Assembly (NCBI GenBank): GCA_903834925.1
Contig: CAILLA010000185.1
Coordinates: 1 to 50,473 of the forward strand
Source: an uncultured Schlesneria sp.
GTDB taxonomy: Bacteria > Planctomycetota > Planctomycetia > Planctomycetales > Planctomycetaceae
Reading direction: 5' to 3'
Length of the DNA stretch: 50,473 nucleotides
This document shows, piece after piece, positions 44,564 through 50,473 of the stretch. Position 1 is the stretch's first letter, and every line of letters starts with the position of its first letter. Under the pieces are notes generated by a model that worked only from the letters and a program-made list of their open reading frames with translations, was not told where the DNA came from and ran no database searches. A program made the position numbers and the translations under genes.

Positions 44564-46321
44564 TCATTTGGCTTCTTTAACAAGCCCTCTCGCGATTCCT
44601 AACGCGTCTTCGAACGAACCTGTATGCGATGCCGCCACGATTCCATGCTGATCAACGACGACAAAGTGGGGGATGGAATCAATGCCGAACTGCGAACTGA
44701 ATTCGCCGGGGAATAGCGGCATTTCGATTTCGAAGGGCTTCAGGCGTTTTTTCACATCGATGCAGATCGGATATTCAAGCTGGTGATCACTCACGGCTTT
44801 CTTGATCGATGTCAGTTCGCTCCCTTCGATGTGGAGACCAATGATCGACAATCCGTTGATCCCACGCTCATCGTGAAGCGCACGAAGTTGCGGAAGATCC
44901 CTGCGACAAGGGCCACACCAATCGGCCCAAAAGTCCAGGATCACGACTTTTCCGCGAAGGTCTTTCCAGCTGAGCGGTGCTCCGTTCAGCCAGGTGGCGT
45001 CTTCAGGAAACTCGGGGACGGGTTGACCGACGCTCGCTTCAACGGCTCGTTCGCGTGCCGCATATTTTTCCGAGGCGACGGTGTCACCCTGCACAGAACG
45101 TTTATGAGTGTCCATGTTGATCACTTCCGCACCTGCCTGGGGTTCAAACCAGAGATTCAATTCCGGATCAATGTGCTCAAGATTCAAAATTCTCCACTCG
45201 TATCCATACCCCAGTTTTAACTCGTCCGAAAAACTGGCCTTCCCCTCGGCAAGTAACTTCTCGGCAATTGAGTCGGGATCAAAACCCTGCTGGCTGGGTT
45301 CTTTCGCCTGATAGGAATTCTGTCTGCCGATGCGAGGGACCCAGACATCGCCGAATTGCGTAAAGTCAGACGCTTCGTAGACCAGAAGCGCAAGTCCATC
45401 CGCTCGCGGCTCCTGACGATAGTCCCGACCTTTCAAGCCGTACCGCATGGATTGCTCGATTCGCACGGGCATCATTCCAGATTTCCTGGAACACCACACC
45501 CGATAGACCTGCGTAAAATTCAGCGTCCCCTCGTGTCGACTCAGGGGGATCTTTACGGTGTCGTGCTGATCGATTTCCACGAGGATCGTATCTTCATCTG
45601 CCTGTTTTTCGTCACCGACGACATGCCACGCAGAAAGCGGTAACCGGCAAATCGCGTTGATCACAGGTGAGCCTGCCTGTCGGTCGGCGGAAATCCAGGG
45701 TTTGTTCAACTCAAACAATGGGACGAAAAGATTGAAAATCAGGCGAGGCTTCTGACTGACCGAGTGAACCGTTCGGTAGAACCCCTCGGGTGTCTCGCCA
45801 TGTATCATTGAGTTAGCAAAAGCAATCTCCCTGGACATATCAACGCAGGCTTTATAGCCCGGCAAGCTGGAGAGGTGACCTGTGGTGAGCGGCCCTTTGA
45901 TCGAATCAAACCCGGTCCACCATTCTTCCTCATTTCTATTTTCGAGCGAAACGATTTGAACCTGTGCGGATGAGGCATGCATCCACATTTGCTTAAAGGC
46001 GACTGGGACGGGACTTTCGCCTGTACGCTCGGTAAAACTTCCCCGTTCCACAACATCGATCTTCAGGTCCACCAACTTATCAGCCGACTCAATTAACACT
46101 TGCCTGATTTGAGCGGCTACGGCTTCAGAGTTTTTAATCACCACGTCCTGGCTGGTGGTGGCGGGAAAGGCTTGAGGTTCACTTTTCTCTGCGATTCGGT
46201 CAGCGAGTTTTTCATTGTGAGGGGCTAGATCGCTATTGGCGAACCTCAGCGCAATACCAATTAAAGCGATGCAACTGAGCACGAAAAGGATCGAGTATTT
46301 AGTCAGAAAAAGACGGTTCAT
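44564..46321 (-). CDS. Membrane-anchored TlpA-like thioredoxin-domain protein
   Basis: 585 aa. An N-terminal transmembrane anchor (YSILFVLSCIALIGIALRF) precedes about 400 residues of strand-rich sequence of unknown fold, and then the thioredoxin domain (about 440-585): VILDFWADWCGPCRRDLP with redox CxxC, and the cis-proline segment DSIPHFVVVDQHG. It probably acts in the periplasm as a disulfide reductase for c-type cytochromes or other exported proteins. The domain combination is one I know from planctomycetes without a named function. Confidence 0.9.
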   Translation of the reverse strand: MNRLFLTKYSILFVLSCIALIGIALRFANSDLAPHNEKLADRIAEKSEPQAFPATTSQDVVIKNSEAVAAQIRQVLIESADKLVDLKIDVVERGSFTERTGESPVPVAFKQMWMHASSAQVQIVSLENRNEEEWWTGFDSIKGPLTTGHLSSLPGYKACVDMSREIAFANSMIHGETPEGFYRTVHSVSQKPRLIFNLFVPLFELNKPWISADRQAGSPVINAICRLPLSAWHVVGDEKQADEDTILVEIDQHDTVKIPLSRHEGTLNFTQVYRVWCSRKSGMMPVRIEQSMRYGLKGRDYRQEPRADGLALLVYEASDFTQFGDVWVPRIGRQNSYQAKEPSQQGFDPDSIAEKLLAEGKASFSDELKLGYGYEWRILNLEHIDPELNLWFEPQAGAEVINMDTHKRSVQGDTVASEKYAARERAVEASVGQPVPEFPEDATWLNGAPLSWKDLRGKVVILDFWADWCGPCRRDLPQLRALHDERGINGLSIIGLHIEGSELTSIKKAVSDHQLEYPICIDVKKRLKPFEIEMPLFPGEFSSQFGIDSIPHFVVVDQHGIVAASHTGSFEDALGIARGLVKEAK

Positions 46322-46592
46322 GAGTTGCGGCTTTCGTTAGTCGATGTGGAACACCCGGGACTTTACCCTTTTTGTCTTAATTGATCAATTGATTCGATTC
46401 AACTCCGGGGACACTGCTTTTCGCAGCTTTTTTGTGACGGGCGTTAACAATAAGGGACTCACATGTTATCAGTATGACCCAGAGGCATGGAAAGAAGGCA
46501 CCGCCAAACCGCTCGTTGGTAAGTCGATATCTCGTGTGTTTTGGAGAGATGGGTAAAAAACAACTTTCTCGGTAATTTGACGAGGATTAAAA
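46322..46592. other. Gap before the PQQ pseudogene
   Basis: 271 bp, divergent upstream region of the TlpA-like gene and the PQQ pseudogene. A 70-codon open frame at 46344-46556 has no ribosome site or family. Nothing else seen. Confidence 0.4.
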
Positions 46593-47452
46593 ATGATCCC
46601 GGATTGTCTTAGAACGACCTCGATTTTCATTGCGATGACGAGCGCCGTTTTCATTCTCGCAGGGCCGAGTGAGGCACTGCCGAGAGAGCCCGAGATTGCT
46701 TCAAATGAAACAAACGACTGGGTGGCGTTTCGCGGTCCTGGTGGGCAGGGTGTCAGCACGGCAAAGGCTCTGCCGGTTGAATGGTCGGAATCGGAGAACA
46801 TTGCCTGGAAGATTCCGATGCCAGGACCTGGGGCATCCAGTCCCATCGTGTTCAAAGATCACATCTACATCTCCTGCTATTCGGGGTTCTTTGTTCCTGG
46901 AGAATCCGCAGGAAGTCAGAAGGATCTCAAACGGCATCTGCTGTGTCTTGACCGAAAAAGCGGTAAAACGCTCTGGGAAAAAGGCGTCGCGGCGAAACTG
47001 CCTGAGGAGAACAGCATCCGTGACCATGGATTTGCCGCCAGCACACCAGCGGCTGATGAAGACCATGTCTACTGTTTCTTTGGCAAGACGGGAGTCATCG
47101 CTTTCAGTCACGATGGCAAGCAACTCTGGGACGCGGATGTTGGTTCAAAGACGCACGGATGGGGTAGCTCTGCGTCACCGGTTACTGTGCTAAGGCCGAC
47201 AGTGGCGAAATCGTCTACGAGAAACGAATGGATCGCGCCGGGCAGGTCTATGCATCGGCCTTGTTGGCTGACGGCAAAGTCTATTACGTCACTCGCGAAG
47301 GTCGCACCTTCGTTGTCGCGGCGACGCCGGAGTTTAAGGTGCTTGCCACAAATGATCTCAACGATCGCAGCGTTTTTAACGGCAGTTTCGCAGTTGATAG
47401 GACACGCCTGCTGCTGCGATCTGACAAGTTTTTGTACGTAATTGGCAAATAG
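46593..47452 (+). pseudogene. PQQ-type beta-propeller gene with internal deletion
   Basis: The first part (46593 to about 47180) gives a signal peptide, WVAFRGPGGQGVS and DGKQLWDADVGSKTHGWGSSASPV, typical of planctomycete PQQ-propeller proteins of about 430 aa. The last part, in another frame (about 47183-47452), gives YCAKADSGEIVYEKR, then MDRAGQVYASALLADGKVYY and ends LLLRSDKFLYVIGK, the usual C terminus. The middle (about 150-180 residues) is missing. The junction lies near 47180-47187; read through, the first frame runs on with junk to 47441. So it is a deletion with frameshift, and the gene is not functional. Confidence 0.88.
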
Positions 47453-47638
47453 CAATTTTCAGTGTCATATGCCTGGCCGCGTCAGCAATTCGATGGAACG
47501 AGAGAAACGGAGTGTGTGCCCAGCCAATATAAGCGATTTACGGTATAATAAAACGAAGCGAGGTCTTGGTTCGGTGATCGTTGGTATTTGGTCGACTGGT
47601 TTTCTATCCGTCGTTCCGTTGTACGAGAGGGATTGTTT

Positions 47639-48607
47639 ATGCTCAAACCAAAGTATCGAGCGGTTCATCGAAGGCTTGGCTTCACTTTAATCGAATTGAT
47701 GGTGGTCATTGCCATTATTGCGATGCTGGCAGCGCTTCTATTACCAGCCGTTCAACAAGCGAGAGAAGCGGCCAGACGAACCCAATGTCTGAACAACCTT
47801 AAGCAAATCGGGCTGGCGTTGCATAACTACCACGACGGACACGGTCGGCTGCCGCCTGTGTTCATGGGGGTCAACCAATGGGGATGGACTGCCGTTATTC
47901 TTCCCCAATTGGATCAGGCTCCCGTTTACAACAGTATCATCTCAACTCCAGGACACTCGTTCTATTCTCCAGATTCCGGCGTTGCCAACGGCTTCGAAGC
48001 CTGGGTTTGGACCCTGACCACCCCGAATGCTTTGTCCTCAGCGTTGCCAATCTTCCGATGCCCGTCGGACAACGGTTCGCCACAAACTTCGATTGATCCA
48101 TCAGGTGATCCCGATGACGCAAATGGTCCAGATAATGATTCTGATGACCTGGTCGGTATGGGACGTAACAACTATATGGGGGTTTGGGGATCAGATGCCG
48201 CTGGCGACTCCGGACGTCCAACAAATGGGGCATTCCCCTGGTATACCACTTGGCCCTACATTCCCAGCCATAACTTCCGGGATTTTGGAGATGGGTTGAG
48301 CAATACATTTCTGATTGGAGAACGTCGGTCACGTGCAACAATTCAAGGCGGCAGCATCGGCGGCGATGATATGTGGGCGGGGGTTGGAAATGATGGCAAT
48401 GATGTCGGCGGCTCATGTAACCCTGCTTCGTGCCTGCTCAACGCCCCCGGCCCTTTTGCAGACGACGCTTTCAGCAGTTCACATCCCGGCGGAGCACTTT
48501 TTGTATTTGCCGATGGATCAGTGCATTTCATCAGCGAGAATATCAATCGCACGACGTACGCCAATCTCGCAGGCATCAGGGATGGAAACGTCATCGGCGA
48601 ATACTGA
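47639..48607 (+). CDS. DUF1559 prepilin-type secreted protein
   Basis: 322 aa from ATG 47639, with GAGAGG 9 nt upstream (an ATG at 47588 is upstream without a site). The N terminus reads HRRLGFTLIELMVVIAIIAMLAALLLPAVQQAREAAR, the type IV pilin/type II secretion leader with its cleavage after G, then the DUF1559 core (RRTQCLNNLKQIGLALHNYHD, FRCPSDNG, FADGSVHFISENI). Planctomycetes hold many such genes; the proteins are thought to be pseudopilins or surface proteins. A TATAAT word at 47544-47549 lacks a good -35. Confidence 0.95.
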   Translation: MLKPKYRAVHRRLGFTLIELMVVIAIIAMLAALLLPAVQQAREAARRTQCLNNLKQIGLALHNYHDGHGRLPPVFMGVNQWGWTAVILPQLDQAPVYNSIISTPGHSFYSPDSGVANGFEAWVWTLTTPNALSSALPIFRCPSDNGSPQTSIDPSGDPDDANGPDNDSDDLVGMGRNNYMGVWGSDAAGDSGRPTNGAFPWYTTWPYIPSHNFRDFGDGLSNTFLIGERRSRATIQGGSIGGDDMWAGVGNDGNDVGGSCNPASCLLNAPGPFADDAFSSSHPGGALFVFADGSVHFISENINRTTYANLAGIRDGNVIGEY

Positions 48608-48630
48608 ACGGCGATCCGTCATGAAAACGA

Positions 48631-49605
48631 TCACTGACCAAGATATGGTTTGCCCGCTCCAGGCGTCGTGATGGGGGCGATTTGTTTCGCGGGTACGGTT
48701 CGCGTTCCCCCTTCAAGCAGCCGTTTGGCTTCATTCATGTGGAATTCAAATTCCGATTGCAATTTCTCTTCGTCCTTTTTGCTGATCACCGGGCTATCAA
48801 GCAGTTTTGCCAAACTGTCATTTCCAGCCCATAAGAGTTCTTGCTTTTCCGGGTGCTGTGCTGACGCTCCAGTCCGTACATCTTTGAGAGCGTTAACAAT
48901 CGATTGGACCCTTGAACGAGATTGCGACACTGCGCGATGCCATTCCACGGGGTCGCTGACCGACCGCGATCGCAGTTCCTTCACCTGATCGTTGTAGAGT
49001 TTGAATTCCTGATAGACCGAATGAGCGTCGGGAGAATTCCGCCATTGAATGCTACTAACGGCAAGAACGATGATGAAAAGTCCCATCGCGCAAAGATTCA
49101 ATTTACTTGTGAACAAACGGGATACGAACTGCTGAGGGCTTTCAACGAAATCCAACGGTTCTCGTACCTGTTCGTCGTCAGGTTCTTCGTCTGGTTTTTG
49201 GCGAACGACCGCCTGGCTTTGAGAAACTGACAACCGTGGTGAGGAAATGACTTTGGGTTTCTTATTGCTCGATGACAGAAAATCAGACTCGGAGAAGCTG
49301 ATTGGCGGATCAACGTCCGATTCTTCGCTCGGTGCGGAGATCAAATGATCAATGGAAAGCTTGGTTTCGATAGGATGCGGAGCGGCGTCCAGGACTGCAT
49401 CGCTCTTCATGTCAGCGTTGTTTTGGGTTGCCAGCAAACCCCGTCCCAATCGGTACTCGGCATATCCTTTTTCAATCAGTTGTTTTCGCAGCTGCCGAAA
49501 AACCTCATCGTTCTGGTCAACAAGGCGCAGAAGTTCTTCATTCGAAAGTTCCCCTTTTTTGCCAAGCAGTACGATGGCGGTCTTAAACGCTACATCAAAT
49601 GTCAT
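48631..49605 (-). CDS. Membrane-anchored protein of unknown function
   Basis: 324 aa from ATG 49605, chosen because GGAG lies 8 nt upstream; the longer frame from 49653 has no site. The N terminus (about 1-75: VAFKTAIVLLGKKGELSNEELLRLVDQNDEVFRQLRKQLIEKG) looks like a small helical domain. A long low-complexity acidic linker (about 85-150, rich in Ser, Asp, Glu, Pro) leads to one transmembrane helix (LCAMGLFIIVLAVSSI) and a helical C-terminal domain. It would be a cytoplasm-to-periplasm membrane protein; function unknown. Convergent with the DUF1559 gene, 23 bp apart. Confidence 0.82.
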   Translation of the reverse strand: MTFDVAFKTAIVLLGKKGELSNEELLRLVDQNDEVFRQLRKQLIEKGYAEYRLGRGLLATQNNADMKSDAVLDAAPHPIETKLSIDHLISAPSEESDVDPPISFSESDFLSSSNKKPKVISSPRLSVSQSQAVVRQKPDEEPDDEQVREPLDFVESPQQFVSRLFTSKLNLCAMGLFIIVLAVSSIQWRNSPDAHSVYQEFKLYNDQVKELRSRSVSDPVEWHRAVSQSRSRVQSIVNALKDVRTGASAQHPEKQELLWAGNDSLAKLLDSPVISKKDEEKLQSEFEFHMNEAKRLLEGGTRTVPAKQIAPITTPGAGKPYLGQ

Positions 49606-50219
49606 GACAACCGCTCCAAAAATCCGTTGTTCTAAGAGGCTTTCGACGCTCACCTTGCCTTATGACGTCATTCCCAAAAAACCTCTTTGTACAAAAGCCT
49701 TGAATTATGGAAGTAATATGAATGACTTGGGGAACGATACGCAATACCACGCCCGATTCAGCGAACCTCAGTCCGGCTTATCGTGCAGTTATATGATGCG
49801 GGCTGGAAACTCGCGCTTGGTGCCTGGTATCTATCCATTGGGGTGTTCCGGGAAGAGATTGAAACACGGAGGCACAGAGGACACAGAGACGGAGGAGGGG
49901 AAGTTGAATTCTCTTTAAGGAATTCACCTTCTCCTGCATCGTGAGTTTTTCAACGTGAAACCCAATCGGATTCGATTTGACTTTGCCCAGATTTCTCCTT
50001 TTTCTCTGTGATCTCCGAGCCTTTGGGGAAAAACAAAGGGGAGGGGACAGGTCTAGTTGTTTTCAATCAGTTGTTTACGAATTTGTTTCGTCGATAAAGG
50101 ACCTGTCCCCTTTTCTTGTCCATAGTGCCTGAGTAAGAGTTTAGTTCACCCTCGGTCAGACTGATGTTGCGGATGATTGGACTTTCGTTTAAATCGGCGT
50201 TCGTCCCTGCACGGAATGG
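49606..50219. other. 614-bp repeat-rich gap before the transposase
   Basis: Contains an ACGGAGGCACAGAGGACACAGAG-type tract at 49865-49890, a stem around 49894-49935 with the GAATTC arms, and the inverted repeat described below. No supported gene. Confidence 0.55.
50043..50110. repeat. GGGGACAGGTC inverted-repeat element
   Basis: Perfect 11-bp arms GGGGACAGGTC (50043-50053) and GACCTGTCCCC (50100-50110) enclose 46 bp. I recall such arms as a repeat in planctomycete and verrucomicrobial genomes. Confidence 0.65.
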
Positions 50220-50473
50220 ATGCCGATGTCATTTGTGTTCTACCCACAACTCGAACAGAGTTGCCCGAATGTCAGCCACTGCCCCCATCTGGGTGGTGCG
50301 GCCATCGGTGCGGTTGTAGATCAAGCGAATGACAACGAGCTGTTTCTTCGCCAATTGCATGGAACCATTGACGCGGAGCGAAAACGGAATTCCTCGCTCT
50401 TTGAAGAGAATCAGCGTCTGAAGAAAGAGCTGGAGCAGTTAATACTGGAACTGAAGCTCGAACGGCAGAACAA
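50220..50473 (+). CDS. IS66-like transposase, N-terminal part (runs off the window)
   Basis: Open from ATG 50220 (or 50226) to the window edge, 84 residues. The sequence has SCPNVSHCPHLGGAA near the start and a leucine-zipper-like coiled coil (LFEENQRLKKELEQLILELK) ending in RQNK, as in the N-terminal part of IS66-type transposases, where the helix precedes a zinc-binding domain. The 3' part lies outside the window, so neither integrity nor full family can be checked. Moderate confidence. Confidence 0.55.
   Translation, partial: MPMSFVFYPQLEQSCPNVSHCPHLGGAAIGAVVDQANDNELFLRQLHGTIDAERKRNSSLFEENQRLKKELEQLILELKLERQN

Noticed and set aside
46344-46556. 70-codon open frame upstream of the PQQ pseudogene
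   Set aside because: No ribosome site, no family features, AT-rich gap sequence.

Overview
This window looks like planctomycete chromosome (order Planctomycetales-like). The evidence is a DUF1559 prepilin-type protein (LGFTLIELMVVI leader), a PEP-CTERM protein, a beta-propeller/HEAT/c-type heme protein of the planctomycete type, an EF-G that resembles the mitochondrial/spirochaete/planctomycete EF-G1 branch, many secreted proteins of unknown function, and gaps full of short palindromic repeats. No tRNA, rRNA or CRISPR array was recognised.

Layout. 0-2.3 kb: fusA and a strong terminator. 2.4-4.8 kb: a small AT-richer accessory patch on which a Mrr-N-like small protein, a zeta-toxin-like kinase with its small partner gene, and a DUF1778 antitoxin without its GNAT toxin sit next to 72-bp-period repeats. 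4.8-10 kb: a medium-chain dehydrogenase, a Tat-exported unknown protein, an unknown 251-aa protein and an orphan ABC-2 type permease. 10.0-10.4 kb: the 3' scrap of an IS4 transposase. 10.4-15.3 kb: an NtrC-type sigma-54 activator divergent from two tandem trypsin-fold PDZ proteins, the second of which has lost its catalytic serine. 15.2-17.8 kb: a BtaB-like methyltransferase and a secreted unknown protein. 18.0-21.1 kb: a three-gene operon of methyltransferase, FAD oxidoreductase and type III polyketide synthase with overlapping ends. 21.2-24.3 kb: malQ and an RNase D. 24.5-28.9 kb: a dynamin-like GTPase, a Ser/Thr kinase and a secreted protein on one strand. 29.3-31.1 kb: a membrane PIN/TRAM protein and lexA.

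31.2-35.7 kb: an ECF42-type sigma factor with long C-terminal extension, followed by DoxX-like, double-DGPF (YCII), VOC, DGPF-GyrI fusion and second VOC genes. A TGTCGA-N17-CGAC sequence upstream of the DoxX gene fits the promoter expected for this sigma group, so this is probably one regulatory module. 36-40.3 kb: a lipoprotein, a PEP-CTERM gene broken by one missing base in a T-run, and the large heme protein. 40.3-50.5 kb: a repeat-rich gap, a PepSY-like protein, an alpha/beta hydrolase, a small membrane protein, DUF1801, a TlpA-like thioredoxin, a PQQ propeller gene with an internal deletion, a DUF1559 protein, a membrane-anchored unknown protein, and at the very edge the start of an IS66-like transposase.

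At least five families of short interspersed repeats decorate the gaps. The clearest is an 87-99 bp double-hairpin element with GTGCCACTG/CAGTGGCAC ends (four full copies and one half copy). Others sit directly behind stop codons or even supply one. The most interesting targets are the ECF42 module, the protease/pseudoprotease pair, the type III PKS operon, and the repeat families.
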